A stretch of 44,498 nucleotides of DNA, taken from assembly GCF_020329485.1 (NCBI RefSeq), contig NZ_JAGKJI010000054.1:1-44498 (forward strand), in the 5' to 3' direction. This document shows, piece by piece, positions 8,305 to 16,970 of the stretch. The notes under the pieces were generated by a model that made no database searches, was not told the origin of the DNA, and saw nothing but the letters and a program-made list of their open reading frames with translations. This stretch comes from Bradyrhizobium cenepequi (GTDB lineage Bacteria; Pseudomonadota; Alphaproteobacteria; Rhizobiales; Xanthobacteraceae). The translations under genes were made by a program, and so were the position numbers. Each line of letters begins with the position of its first letter. Position 1 is the stretch's first letter.

Positions 8305-9269
8305 TCGGGTAACACTGCGTTCGTCGGTGTCGGGCGATCGGTGATCTGCAACCCGAACAGGCTGCCGATCAGCTCGACCGCGACCCGCGCGGTACGGCCG
8401 CGCTCATCGAGGAAGGGATTGAGCTCGACGATGTCGACCGAGCGCACCAATCCGGAATCGTGCAGGAGCTCCATGATCAGGTGCGCCTCGCGATAGGTCG
8501 CGCCGCCCGGCACCGTGGTGCCGACGCCGGGCGCGACCGAAGGATCGAGGAAGTCGACGTCGAAGGAGACATGCAGCACGCCGTTCTTCGCCTTGACGCG
8601 ATCGATCACGCGGCGGATCAGCACGGCGACGCCGAACTCGTCGATGGCGCGCATATCGGCGATGGCGACACGCCGCTCGCGCAACAGCTTGCGCTCCAGC
8701 GGGTCGATCGAACGGGTGCCGATCAGGTCGAGCTGATCAGGTGAAATCGAGGCGCGCGGCAGGCCGCCGAGCAGGCTGTCAAGCCCAGGCTCGCCGCAGA
8801 GGAAGGCAGCGGACATGCCGTGCATGTTGCCGGTAATTGTCGTGTCGGGCGTGTTGTAGTCGGCATGTGCATCCACCCACAGTGCGAACAGCGGCCGGCC
8901 CTTCTCCTGCCAGTAGCGCGCGACCCCATTGATCGACCCCATCGAGAGCGAGTGATCGCCGCCCATGAAGATCGGCACCGCACCGGACTGCGCCAGCCAA
9001 TAGGCGCGCTCGGAGAGCAGGCGGATCCAGGTCTTCACCTCGTCATAGACCTTTGTATTCGCAGGCGCCGGTTCGTCCGAAACCACCGCGGGGATGGAGA
9101 GATCGCCGTGGTCGTCGACGCCAAATTCCAATTGCTCCAGCACGCGCGCGATTCCGGCAGTGCGCAGCGCTGCCGGCCCCATCAGCGTGCCGGCCTGTGC
9201 GGCGCCGATCTCGATGGGAACTCCGAGGAGTGCGATGCGCGAGGGTTTTGAATTGTCAGTTTCGGGCAT
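8301..9269 (-). CDS. rocF: Arginase
   Basis: Manganese enzyme hydrolysing arginine to ornithine and urea. 322 aa, with the ureohydrolase metal ligands in GGDHS (H106), DAHAD (D133, H135, D137) and SFDVDFLDPS near residue 240. The opening segment ALLGVPIEIGAAQ and overall length fit arginase better than agmatinase. I place the start at ATG 9269; the only longer form would begin with TTG inside the palindrome at 9289-9370 and is unlikely. It stands alone, between a hypothetical gene and a thioesterase, with no urea-cycle neighbours. Confidence 0.94.
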   Translation of the reverse strand: MPETDNSKPSRIALLGVPIEIGAAQAGTLMGPAALRTAGIARVLEQLEFGVDDHGDLSIPAVVSDEPAPANTKVYDEVKTWIRLLSERAYWLAQSGAVPIFMGGDHSLSMGSINGVARYWQEKGRPLFALWVDAHADYNTPDTTITGNMHGMSAAFLCGEPGLDSLLGGLPRASISPDQLDLIGTRSIDPLERKLLRERRVAIADMRAIDEFGVAVLIRRVIDRVKAKNGVLHVSFDVDFLDPSVAPGVGTTVPGGATYREAHLIMELLHDSGLVRSVDIVELNPFLDERGRTARVAVELIGSLFGLQITDRPTPTNAVLPD

Positions 9270-9288
9270 TGCGGCGGCGCTCTCAGTG

Positions 9289-9370
9289 CGTAGGGTGAGC
9301 AAAGCGTAGCGTGCCCACCATCCACGTTCCGCAAGAAGTGATAGGCACGCTACGCTTCGCCCACCCTACG
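9289..9370. repeat. Palindromic repeat, CGTAGGGTG type
   Basis: Arms 9289-9315 and 9344-9370 match at 25 of 27 positions around a 28-base loop. The arms contain the AGCGTAGCG core related to the other AGCG-rich palindromes of the window. It lies between arginase and the thioesterase, just upstream of the arginase start. Confidence 0.85.
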
Positions 9371-9388
9371 ACGTCTACGCTTTACCGC

Positions 9389-10204
9389 CTACGCCTTGAA
9401 ATAGGCGATCTGCGTCGTGGTGGCGAGCAGGTGGCCGGAGGGCGACCACAGCTCGCCGTTCTGGTCGCCATAGCTCTTGTGGAAGATCTTGGCATCGGCC
9501 GCCGCCAGCACGCGGGTGATGTCCTCGGCGGCAAGATCGGCGGCGTCGACGTGGAAATAGGTCGTCAGCGACACCGTGCCGAACGGCACCAGTTCGCGCT
9601 TGGCGTGGAAGACGCGGCCGAAGAAGGCATCCGACATCGCGGTCAGCGATAGCGCATCGACCTTGCGAGGCACGCGGTCGGAGATCCAGAGTTTTGAGTA
9701 AGCGTCCGGCGGCGCGCTCGAGGGCGTGCCGAATTTCGGCTCGCCCTCGACGAAGCGGAAGTCATACTGCTTGACCCACGATGCCGCGGTCTTGGGATAG
9801 GGTAGGGTCTGTTCGAACGGCGTTGCGTCCGGAAACCTGGCCTGCTGGTGCGACCAGGAGGGGCGGCGCTCGGCGAACACGGCGGTTGCAAGCGTTGCAA
9901 CCTCGCCGCCGCGCTGCGTCATCTCCACGGACCAGTGCTGGCTCGAACGATTGGCCTTCACCAAGCGGACATCGAGGTCGAAGGCGCCTTGCGCGATCGG
10001 CGCGCAATAATTGACGGTGAGCGCGAGCGGATCGCCGGCGCGTTGCGGATGATCGATCAGCGCCCGCAGGATCGTTGCGGCGGTGGCCCCGCCGAACGGG
10101 CCGACAAACGCCCAGTAATCGTCGCTGGTCTTCCCCTGCCAGCGGCTGTCGCCGGCAGTGACCGCTGTGGCGTCGTCAAACAAATGCGGGGTCTTGGTGA
10201 GCAT
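9389..10204 (-). CDS. Acyl-CoA thioesterase family protein (double hotdog)
   Basis: 271 aa, similar in layout to TesB-like or thioesterase-superfamily proteins with two hotdog domains. The N-terminal half carries the substrate-tunnel region GPFGGATAATILRALI and the C-terminal half ends in a second hotdog strand set (HLLATTTQIAYF). Expected role: hydrolysis of acyl-CoA thioesters in the cytoplasm; substrate unknown. It lies between two palindromic repeats, so it is probably a single-gene unit. Confidence 0.85.
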   Translation of the reverse strand: MLTKTPHLFDDATAVTAGDSRWQGKTSDDYWAFVGPFGGATAATILRALIDHPQRAGDPLALTVNYCAPIAQGAFDLDVRLVKANRSSQHWSVEMTQRGGEVATLATAVFAERRPSWSHQQARFPDATPFEQTLPYPKTAASWVKQYDFRFVEGEPKFGTPSSAPPDAYSKLWISDRVPRKVDALSLTAMSDAFFGRVFHAKRELVPFGTVSLTTYFHVDAADLAAEDITRVLAAADAKIFHKSYGDQNGELWSPSGHLLATTTQIAYFKA

Positions 10205-10232
10205 GAAATTGTCCCGGTGTTGCGAAATACTC

Positions 10233-10317
10233 CGTCATTGCGAGCGAAGCGAAGCAATCCATTTCACCACTTGCGGAGGCATGGATTGCTTCGTCGCTTA
10301 CGCTCCTCGCAATGACG
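10233..10317. repeat. Palindromic repeat, CGTCATTGCGAGCGAAGCG type
   Basis: Imperfect inverted repeat with outer arms CGTCATTGCGAG and CTCGCAATGACG and inner arms GCAATCCAT and ATGGATTGC. It lies between the thioesterase start and the glgP stop. Confidence 0.85.
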
Positions 10318-10387
10318 AGGATGCAGTATCGCGGGTGTTCGGCGGAATTCAATGACGTCAGAGGTAATCGATTTCCACCTCGTGTGA

Positions 10388-12946
10388 TTAGCGCTTGGCG
10401 CCCCGCTGCGCCTGCTCCTTGAGCGTGCGCGGGGTAGGCGGCCGCACCGGCACGTTCCAGATGTCCTCGGCGTATTCGCGAATGGTGCGATCGGAGGAGA
10501 ACCACGGCGTCCGCGCGACGTTGAGGATCGAAGCCCGCGTCCAGGCCGGCACCACCTGCCAGCGCGCATCGATGCCGCGCTGGGCATCGTAATAGGAATC
10601 GAAGTCGGCGCTGACCATGTAGTGGTCGAGATGGCGCAGCGCATGGCCGATCGAGGCGAAGCGGGCGGGATCGCCGGGCGAGAACGCGCCGCTCTCGATC
10701 GCGGTGATGGCACGCGCCAGCCGCGGCGAGCGGCGGATCACGTCGCTGGCATCGAGCCCCTGTTTGCGGCGGATCATGACGTCGCCGGCCTCCATGCCGA
10801 AGATCGCGATGTTCTCGGCGCCGACATGCTCGCGGATCTCGATATTGGCCCCGTCGAGCGTGCCGATGGTCAGGGCGCCGTTGAGCGCGAGCTTCATATT
10901 GCCGGTGCCGGAGGCTTCCATGCCGGCGGTCGAGATCTGCTCGGACAGATCGGCGGCCGGGATGATCACCTCGGCCAGGCTGACGTTATAATCGGCGAGG
11001 AAGGCGATCTTCAGCCGACCTTTGATTGCGGGGTCGTTGTTGACGACTTCGGCGACGTCGTTGATCAGCTTGATGATCAGCTTGGCGTAGCGGTAGCTCG
11101 CCGCCGCCTTGCCGGCGAAGATCTTGACGCGCGGCACCCAGTCGCGCTGCGGCTCATCCTTGATCGCCTGATACAGCGCGACCGCTTCCAGGATGTTCAG
11201 GAGTTGCCGCTTGTATTCATGGATGCGCTTGATCTGCACGTCGAACAGCGCCGCCGGGTCGATCTTGATGTGGTTGCGCTCGGCGATCAGCCGCGCCAGC
11301 ACGACCTTATTATGACGCTTGATGTCGCGGAATTGCTGCTGGAACGCATTGTCGCTGGCATGCGACTCGAGCCGCTCGAACAGAGAGAAATCATCGAGCA
11401 CGGCCTCGCCGCAGACGTCGCGAATGAGGCCTGTCAATCTTGGGTTGGCCAGCATCAGCCAGCGGCGGAAGGTGATGCCGTTGGTCTTGTTGGTGATGCG
11501 TGTGGGATAGAGATGGTGGAGATCATGGAACACAGTCTCCTTCATCAGATCGGAATGCATCGCCGAGACGCCATTGATGCGGTGCGAGCCGACGAAGGCG
11601 AGCTGCCCCATCCGCACCCGGCGGCCCGACTTCTCGTCGATCAACGATACCGCGGCGCGGAATTCGATATCGCCAGGGCAGCGTTCTTCGGCCAGCGCCA
11701 GATGCTGGACATTGATGCGGTAGATGATCTCGAGATGCCGCGGCAACAGCCGCTCGAACAGTTCGACCGGCCAGGTCTCGAGCGCCTCCGGCAGCAGCGT
11801 ATGGTTGGTGTAGGATAGCGTTGCGACAGTGATCTTCCACGCTTCGTCCCAGCGGAAATGGTGCAGATCGACCAGGATCCGCATTAGCTCGGCGACTGCC
11901 AGACTCGGATGGGTGTCGTTGAGCTGCACGGCCGCTTTCATCGCAAGGCTGCGGAGCTGGCCGTCCGCCGAAAGGTGCCGCTTCACCAGATCCTGCAGGG
12001 ACGCCGAGACGAAGAAATATTCCTGGCGCAGGCGCAGTTCGCGCCCCGCGGCGCTTTCATCGTTTGGATAAAGGAACTTGCAGATCGCCTCGGCCCGCGC
12101 CTGCTCCGCGCTGGCTGAGACATAATCGCCGGTGTTGAAGACGTCGAGCTTCAGCGGATCCGGCGCATGCGCCGACCAGAGCCGAAGCGCGTTGACGCGC
12201 TCGCCGCGCCAGCCGACGATCGGGGTGTCGTAGGCCATCGCCTCCACGGTTTCCGCCGGGTGCCAGACGGCAAGGTCACGACCGTGGTCATCGACATGCT
12301 CGACCGTGCCGCCGAAATGGATGTTGTAGACGACTTCCGGCCGCTGGAATTCCCAGGGATTGCCCAAGCCCAGCCACTCGTCTGGATATTCCTGCTGCCA
12401 GCCCTGATTGATGATCTGGCGGAACAGGCCGAAATCGTAGCGGATGCCGTACCCGATGGCAGGGATCGCCAGCGTCGCCATGCTCTCCATGAAGCAGGCG
12501 GCGAGCCGCCCGAGGCCGCCATTGCCAAGCGCAGCGTCAGGCTCGCATTTGCGCAGTTCGTCGAGGCCGACGCCGAGATCGCCGAGTGCTCCCTCGAACA
12601 CGGGCAATAGGCCCATATTGTTGAGCGCATCAGTGAACAGGCGGCCGATCAGGAATTCGAGCGAAAGGTAATAGACCCGCTTGGCCCCGGCGTCGTAGCT
12701 CTCCTTTTCCGCAATGAGCCAGCGATGGGTGATACGATCGCGCAGCGCGAGTGCCGCCGCCTTGTACCAGTCGCGCTTGGTCGCCACGCTGGCGTCCTTG
12801 CCGATCTCAAGCCTTAGCTTGGCAAGGATCGCGCCCTTGATCTCTGCCAGCGCCAATTCATCGATCGGCTGATTGAGCGCCGGATAGCTCCCTGAGAAAG
12901 ACTGTTCTTGCAACGCGGCAATCCTGAACTTGGGGGACTCGACCAT
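10388..12946 (-). CDS. glgP: Glycogen/starch/alpha-glucan phosphorylase
   Basis: PLP-dependent enzyme releasing glucose-1-phosphate from alpha-1,4-glucans in the cytoplasm. 852 aa, within the usual 800-850 range. The C-terminal PLP site is clear: EASGTGNMKLALNGAL with its Schiff-base lysine, followed by IGTLDGANIEI. The early active-site part GNGGLGRLAACFMESMATL is also present. No other glg genes are near, so it is solitary here. The ATG at 12946 lies inside a perfect hairpin (12941-12976) and has no obvious ribosome site. A non-ATG start slightly inside, near the LQEQSF segment, remains possible. Confidence 0.96.
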   Translation of the reverse strand: MVESPKFRIAALQEQSFSGSYPALNQPIDELALAEIKGAILAKLRLEIGKDASVATKRDWYKAAALALRDRITHRWLIAEKESYDAGAKRVYYLSLEFLIGRLFTDALNNMGLLPVFEGALGDLGVGLDELRKCEPDAALGNGGLGRLAACFMESMATLAIPAIGYGIRYDFGLFRQIINQGWQQEYPDEWLGLGNPWEFQRPEVVYNIHFGGTVEHVDDHGRDLAVWHPAETVEAMAYDTPIVGWRGERVNALRLWSAHAPDPLKLDVFNTGDYVSASAEQARAEAICKFLYPNDESAAGRELRLRQEYFFVSASLQDLVKRHLSADGQLRSLAMKAAVQLNDTHPSLAVAELMRILVDLHHFRWDEAWKITVATLSYTNHTLLPEALETWPVELFERLLPRHLEIIYRINVQHLALAEERCPGDIEFRAAVSLIDEKSGRRVRMGQLAFVGSHRINGVSAMHSDLMKETVFHDLHHLYPTRITNKTNGITFRRWLMLANPRLTGLIRDVCGEAVLDDFSLFERLESHASDNAFQQQFRDIKRHNKVVLARLIAERNHIKIDPAALFDVQIKRIHEYKRQLLNILEAVALYQAIKDEPQRDWVPRVKIFAGKAAASYRYAKLIIKLINDVAEVVNNDPAIKGRLKIAFLADYNVSLAEVIIPAADLSEQISTAGMEASGTGNMKLALNGALTIGTLDGANIEIREHVGAENIAIFGMEAGDVMIRRKQGLDASDVIRRSPRLARAITAIESGAFSPGDPARFASIGHALRHLDHYMVSADFDSYYDAQRGIDARWQVVPAWTRASILNVARTPWFSSDRTIREYAEDIWNVPVRPPTPRTLKEQAQRGAKR

Positions 12947-12976
12947 GATCCGATTAGACGGAATCGGATCATGGTC
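12941..12976. promoter_or_regulatory. 15-bp perfect hairpin containing the glgP start codon
   Basis: GACCATGATCCGATT (12941-12955) pairs exactly with 12962-12976 across a 6-base loop. In the glgP messenger, the initiation codon would be in the stem. It could block ribosome access, or it could simply be a repeat that has landed on the gene start. Confidence 0.55.
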
Positions 12977-12990
12977 TAATCTCTTTGTTT

Positions 12991-13040
12991 GAGCATGATC
13001 TTTTCGGAAAACCGGTTTCTACTTTTCCGGATCATGCTCT
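12991..13040. repeat. GAGCATGATC dispersed palindrome
   Basis: Outer arms GAGCATGATC (12991-13000) and GATCATGCTC (13030-13039) flank inner CGGAAAA/TTTTCCG arms. This short element is familiar from Bradyrhizobium and Rhodopseudomonas intergenic regions. It abuts the glgP start-codon hairpin, which shares the CATGATC core. Confidence 0.8.
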
Positions 13041-13216
13041 AGATAACAAATGATACGCGCCTTGCACTTCAATCGGAACCGCCCAGCCGGTTATTGTGCA
13101 CCGCGCTGGTATGATTTTATGCAAGGACCGGGCCGATTTTGCCACCTCGAGGCGAGGCGCTTTGGTGGTATGATTACATATTAGGCGGCACAACCACCAT
13201 CATCGAGAGGGACATC

Positions 13217-13447
13217 ATGAGACTGCTGATCGAAATCGCAGCCGCCGTGCTGTTCATCGTCTGCATCACCGTCACCAGCGCCGCTTTCGCCGCCGGCAGG
13301 ACCGGGCGTAGCGCCGACGGCTTGACCTGCGGCTTCAGCACCCCACAAAACGCATCCCCCGCCGCCCGCTGCGCCGCCATCAAGCGCCAATGCGGCGGGA
13401 AGTTTTACGCAAACTATTGCGGCGACAAGATGCTGTCGGCGATGTGA
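13217..13447 (+). CDS. Small secreted four-cysteine protein
   Basis: 76 aa with an N-terminal hydrophobic signal (about residues 3-26, ending TSAAFAA) and a mature part of about 50 residues containing four cysteines (CGF, C, CGG and CGD contexts). These could form two disulfides in the periplasm. The start at ATG 13217 is chosen for its ribosome site GAGAGGG at 13204-13210 and because it gives a clean signal peptide. I recognise no family with known function. It sits between two repeat clusters and next to the GIY-YIG element. Confidence 0.7.
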   Translation: MRLLIEIAAAVLFIVCITVTSAAFAAGRTGRSADGLTCGFSTPQNASPAARCAAIKRQCGGKFYANYCGDKMLSAM

Positions 13448-13455
13448 AAGGATTT

Positions 13456-13495
13456 CGTCGTCCCGGCGAAGGCCGGGACCCATACCCACAGGGCT
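13456..13495. repeat. Left arm of GIY-YIG-containing palindrome
   Basis: CGTCGTCCCGGCGAAGG and following bases. Over 35 bases it matches the reverse complement of 13822-13856 at 33 positions. Its inner end touches the stop codon of the nuclease gene. It is the same arm type as 370-408. Confidence 0.88.
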
Positions 13496-13788
13496 TAGAG
13501 TAGATGCGATAAATCAGCCCATTCGAGATTGTTTTCTTCAATCAACCGAATCTTCCAATCACGCCGCCAGGTCTTCAGTTGCTTTTCGCGCGCGATCGCT
13601 TCCTGCGGTGATGCATACGTTTCCATGTAGACGAGGCGCGTTACGCCGTACTTCTTGACGAACTCCGATCCCTGTCCGGCGCGATGCAGCGTGAGGCGAC
13701 TAACCAGGTTGTTGCAGACGCCGGTATAAAGCGTGCCGTGGCGGCGGCTGGCGAGAATGTAAACATAGTAAATTGTGGCAGCAGTCAT
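13495..13788 (-). CDS. GIY-YIG nuclease family protein
   Basis: 97-aa single-domain protein of the GIY-YIG superfamily (UPF0213/YhbQ-like branch). The two signature strands appear as YYVYIL and LYTGV, followed by a conserved Arg (SRLTLHR) and the metal-binding Glu in AIAREKQLKTW. Expected activity is metal-dependent DNA cleavage; the substrate is unknown. ATG 13788 gives the usual family length, and the longer form needs a TTG. The gene is enclosed between inverted copies of a dispersed repeat (13456-13495 and 13822-13856), the only such gene in the window. It also appears less GC-rich than its neighbours. Confidence 0.93.
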   Translation of the reverse strand: MTAATIYYVYILASRRHGTLYTGVCNNLVSRLTLHRAGQGSEFVKKYGVTRLVYMETYASPQEAIAREKQLKTWRRDWKIRLIEENNLEWADLSHLL

Positions 13789-13821
13789 GGGATCGGCTCG
13801 ATTTCGCAACAGTCGAACATT

Positions 13822-13856
13822 TGTGGTGATGGGTCCCGGCCTTCGCCGGGACGACG
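13822..13856. repeat. Right arm of GIY-YIG-containing palindrome
   Basis: Inverted copy of 13456-13490, ending CCGGGACGACG, with 2 differences in 35. Together the arms and gene make a unit of 401 bases. Confidence 0.88.
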
Positions 13857-13968
13857 TAAAGATAGCCAGAACAAATTAAGAACAATTTAGTAAGTATCTG
13901 ATATATCATTGTGATTCGGCGCGTTGCCGATACAACATCTATGGCCTGTCCGTTCCCGCGAGGACTAC

Positions 13969-14400
13969 ATGTCCACCATTGCCTTCGATCAATTCGCGCT
14001 CACTCGCATCGCCGATTTTGCGCGCTCGCTGTCGCGCCTGCATCAGGCGTCCCGCCGCCAATGGGTCGATGACGACCAGATCGACCGCGAGTTCAATGCG
14101 GTCTGCATGTCGATCTGGGGCTACACCATCGACGACATCGGTGACGAGCTGTTTTCGGCCGAAGATCACGCCTGGCTCGATTCGCTCGATGAAGCGCATG
14201 CGCGCATCTTTGCGGCCGAGCAGGGCTATGACCTCGTCGACGACCAGGGCATGCTGACGGATTGGTGGGGCTATTGCTGGATGATCCTCGCCGAAAAGCG
14301 TGGCCTGCTGACGCCGGAGAACCGCGCCGCGGCGCGCGCGGCGATCGAGGAGAAATATCTTGCCGCGCCGAATGTAATCGGGGTGATCGTGGGACGGTGA
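13969..14400 (+). CDS. Hypothetical protein, 143 aa
   Basis: Soluble, acidic, mostly helical-looking protein with no signal or membrane segment and several Trp residues (DWWGYCW around residue 97). I do not recognise a characterised family. The start at ATG 13969 follows GCGAGGA and is preferred over an upstream TTG. It lies alone between the GIY-YIG repeat unit and a convergent DUF2865 gene. Confidence 0.72.
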   Translation: MSTIAFDQFALTRIADFARSLSRLHQASRRQWVDDDQIDREFNAVCMSIWGYTIDDIGDELFSAEDHAWLDSLDEAHARIFAAEQGYDLVDDQGMLTDWWGYCWMILAEKRGLLTPENRAAARAAIEEKYLAAPNVIGVIVGR

Positions 14401-14477
14401 TGCTTTCCGTCAACCCAATTGGTCCATCGTTCTGGGTTCGATGCTTTGCGTCGCTGCTGGAATAACGTCGTGAACAG

Positions 14478-15344
14478 CTAGTTCACTTCTGCGCGCTTTG
14501 CTTTCGGCGCGGCTGATTTCGGCACGACGGTGACCGGCGTTGCGGCGTCGTGGCCCGTCTCCGGCTGCGGCGCTTCGCCGACCGTTTCGGCCGTGACCGG
14601 CGCGACCTTCATCTCGCCGAGGCGCGCGCGGAGTTCGGCGGTGAGACCGGGGTAGGAGGCAACCGGCGCGAAGTCGGCGCTCTGGTTGTTGCCGACCCGG
14701 ACGCCGGTATAGGCAACCAGGCCATCGGTGGTGGCGACCACGTCGCCGGCGCGGAGCGAGCTATCGAGCGCGAGGTCGACAGGTGCGAGGCCCGCGGGAT
14801 CGCGGCCGTTGCAGGTGCAGTCCGCGCGCAGCGCCTTGCGGTAGGCGAAGGCGTTCTCGCTATCGGCATAACGTTCGCCGTTCGAGGAGGCCGCGCCGTC
14901 GATGCTGCCGCCATAATAGACCTTGGTCGCGCTCGCCGGACAGAACGCCTGGCAGAGCTGAACCGGCGTCGCGTTGCCGCGCAAGGTCAGCGGGAAATAT
15001 TTGCCGTCGCAGCTTCTGACGCAAAAAGCAGGGCCGGAACCTGCAACGCGCGGCTGCGGCGCCGGCGCGGCTTGCTGCGGTTGCTGCTGGTTGAGGCCGA
15101 ACGGATCAAAGAAATTGGATTGCGGCTGGCCCTGTCGCGCTTGCTGCTTCTGCGCGCCGCCAAAGAAGAAATCGAGCAGCCCTTCTGCCGAGACCTGCGC
15201 TGGCGCGAACGTCAGCGACCCCACAAGGGTTGCGGCAACTAGCGTCAGGTGGCGCCGCACGCGCCGATCAGCAAACCCTCTACGCAACGCCAACTCCACC
15301 CGACAGAGCCAACAGTGCGGAGACGTTGGCTCCGCGCGATGCAC
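14478..15344 (-). CDS. DUF2865 domain protein, exported
   Basis: 288 aa. An Arg-rich N-terminus is followed by a hydrophobic signal segment (about 32-53, ending AQVSA), a Gln/Pro-rich stretch (about 65-98), then the DUF2865 core with paired cysteines (CVRSCDGKYFPL, CQAFCPAS and CTCNG) and a tail of low complexity. Probably periplasmic or envelope-associated; function unknown. The start is GTG 15344, and a later start would still keep the signal segment. It is a single gene, 87 bases from pyrE. Confidence 0.85.
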   Translation of the reverse strand: MHRAEPTSPHCWLCRVELALRRGFADRRVRRHLTLVAATLVGSLTFAPAQVSAEGLLDFFFGGAQKQQARQGQPQSNFFDPFGLNQQQPQQAAPAPQPRVAGSGPAFCVRSCDGKYFPLTLRGNATPVQLCQAFCPASATKVYYGGSIDGAASSNGERYADSENAFAYRKALRADCTCNGRDPAGLAPVDLALDSSLRAGDVVATTDGLVAYTGVRVGNNQSADFAPVASYPGLTAELRARLGEMKVAPVTAETVGEAPQPETGHDAATPVTVVPKSAAPKAKRAEVN

Positions 15345-15431
15345 CCTAATGTGGGATGGTAAACGAGCAGTTGATTGCGGAAGAACTATGGAGGTGTGCG
15401 CAATCTGGCGCGGTGTGCCGATGCGGCAACA

Positions 15432-15995
15432 CTAGCTCTTCAGGAACTCGCCGGCTTTGTACAACGAGCGGAACGGCAGGCCGGCTTGCGCGAACGTTTC
15501 CGTCGCGCCTTCCTCGCGGTCCACCATCGTGAAGACCAGCGCGATCTCGCCGCCCGCTTCGCGTACGGCTTCCACCGCCTTCATCGCCGAGCCGCCGGTG
15601 GTGGTGACATCCTCGACGATGACGATGCGCTTGCCTTGCAGCGTCTCGCCTTTGGCAAGTCCCTCGACAGCAAGCTTGGCGCCATGCTCCTTCGGCCTTT
15701 TGCGCACGAAGAACGCCGCGATCGGATGACCCTTGATCCAGGAGAGCTGCGCGATCGCGCCCGCGAGCGGTACGGCACCCATCTCAAGGCCGCCGACGAA
15801 ATCGAGATTGTCGTCTTTCAGCGCTTCGTAGGTGAGTTCGGCGAGTAATGCGGCGCCTTCGGGGTCCAGCATCGTCGGCTTGAGGTTGAAATAGAAATCG
15901 CTCTTGCGGCCCGAGGCCAGCGTGATCTCGCCGCGCCCGAAAGAGCGCTTGCGGATGATCTCGGCGAGGCGGGCGCGGGCGGCTGACTTGGACAA
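15432..15995 (-). CDS. pyrE: Orotate phosphoribosyltransferase
   Basis: Joins orotate and PRPP to give orotidine monophosphate in pyrimidine synthesis. 187 aa. The PRPP-binding motif is IVIVEDVTTTGGSA (about 123-136), and the family segment SGRKSDFYFNLKPTML lies near the N-terminus. Translation appears to start at TTG 15995, preceded by GGAAAA; no in-frame ATG gives a complete N-terminus. Confidence 0.96.
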   Translation of the reverse strand: MSKSAARARLAEIIRKRSFGRGEITLASGRKSDFYFNLKPTMLDPEGAALLAELTYEALKDDNLDFVGGLEMGAVPLAGAIAQLSWIKGHPIAAFFVRKRPKEHGAKLAVEGLAKGETLQGKRIVIVEDVTTTGGSAMKAVEAVREAGGEIALVFTMVDREEGATETFAQAGLPFRSLYKAGEFLKS

Positions 15996-16184
15996 GGCTG
16001 TTTTCCGGACGTTTCAAGGTGGCGCGCAATCTATCGGCGCTCCCACTTAGATTCCAGCGCCGAGAACGGGCCGTCAACAGCGGCCGCGTCGCATGTGGCG
16101 CGGAGCCATATTCCGGAAAGGTTGGTTGTAACCGCGTCCGGTTCCGCGCTAGGGAAGCCTCAAACGATTGTGGGGGAAGCGAAA

Positions 16185-16811
16185 ATGACCATCGATCTGC
16201 ACACCTGGAACACGCCGAACGGCCGCAAAATCTCGGTTGCGCTGGAGGAAATGGGGCTGCCCTACAGGGTGATCCCGGTGAACATCACCAAGGGCGAGCA
16301 GATGGCGCCTGCCTTCCTCGAAATCAGTCCCAACAACAAGATACCCGCGATCGTCGACCCTGACGGACCCGGCGGTAAGCAGGTCAGCGTGTTCGAATCG
16401 GGCGCGATCCTGCTCTATCTCGGCGAGAAGACCGGAAAGTTCCTGCCCAAGCCCTTGATCGAGCGCATCCCGGTCTATGAATGGCTGATGTGGCAGATGG
16501 GCGGTTTTGGGCCGATGCCCGGCCAGGTGCACCATTTCATCGCGCTCGAGAACGAGCATGAGCGCGCCTATGGCCTGAAACGCTTCATGACCGAAACGCT
16601 CCGCCTCTATGGCGTGCTGAACCGCCGGCTCGAAGGCCGCGAGTTCGTCGCCGGTGATTTGTCAGTGGCCGATTTCGCGATCCTCGGCTGGGCCTGGCGC
16701 CACCCGCGGCACAAGGTCAATCTCGGCGATTTCCCCAATGTCGAGCGCTGGTACAACAAGCTGATGGCCCGTCCCGGCGTGAAGCGCGGCATGGAAGTGA
16801 AGCTGGATTGA
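16185..16811 (+). CDS. Glutathione S-transferase family protein (YfcG/Nu-like)
   Basis: 208 aa with an N-terminal thioredoxin-like GST domain (about 1-85) and a helical C-terminal domain (about 90-205). The segment TPNGRKISVALEE near the N-terminus and the FESGAILLYLGEK glutathione-binding part resemble bacterial Nu-class/YfcG enzymes, which act as disulfide reductases using bound glutathione. The Thr-Pro-Asn at the usual catalytic position replaces the Tyr, Ser or Cys of other classes. ATG 16185 follows GGGGGAAG. The exact substrate is not predictable. Confidence 0.9.
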   Translation: MTIDLHTWNTPNGRKISVALEEMGLPYRVIPVNITKGEQMAPAFLEISPNNKIPAIVDPDGPGGKQVSVFESGAILLYLGEKTGKFLPKPLIERIPVYEWLMWQMGGFGPMPGQVHHFIALENEHERAYGLKRFMTETLRLYGVLNRRLEGREFVAGDLSVADFAILGWAWRHPRHKVNLGDFPNVERWYNKLMARPGVKRGMEVKLD

Positions 16812-16831
16812 GCTCACCGCTTGCGCGCTGC

Positions 16832-16962
16832 GCTCCCTCTCTCGCTTGCGGGGGAGGGCTGGGGTGGGGGCTGTTTCTGCGATTCACGCTGTCCGAGCGT
16901 GGGGAGAGAGCCCCCACCCGGCGCTGGCGCGCCGACCTCCCCCGCAAGCAAGCGGGAGAGGT
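16832..16962. repeat. Palindromic repeat, CGCTTGCGGGGGAGG type
   Basis: Imperfect inverted repeat. CGCTTGCGGGGGAGG and GGGTGGGGGCT on the left face AGCCCCCACCC and CCTCCCCCGCAAGCAAGCG on the right. It lies between the convergent ends of the GST and LysE genes, so it may serve as a bidirectional barrier. Confidence 0.82.
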
Positions 16963-16970
16963 GAAGAGAC

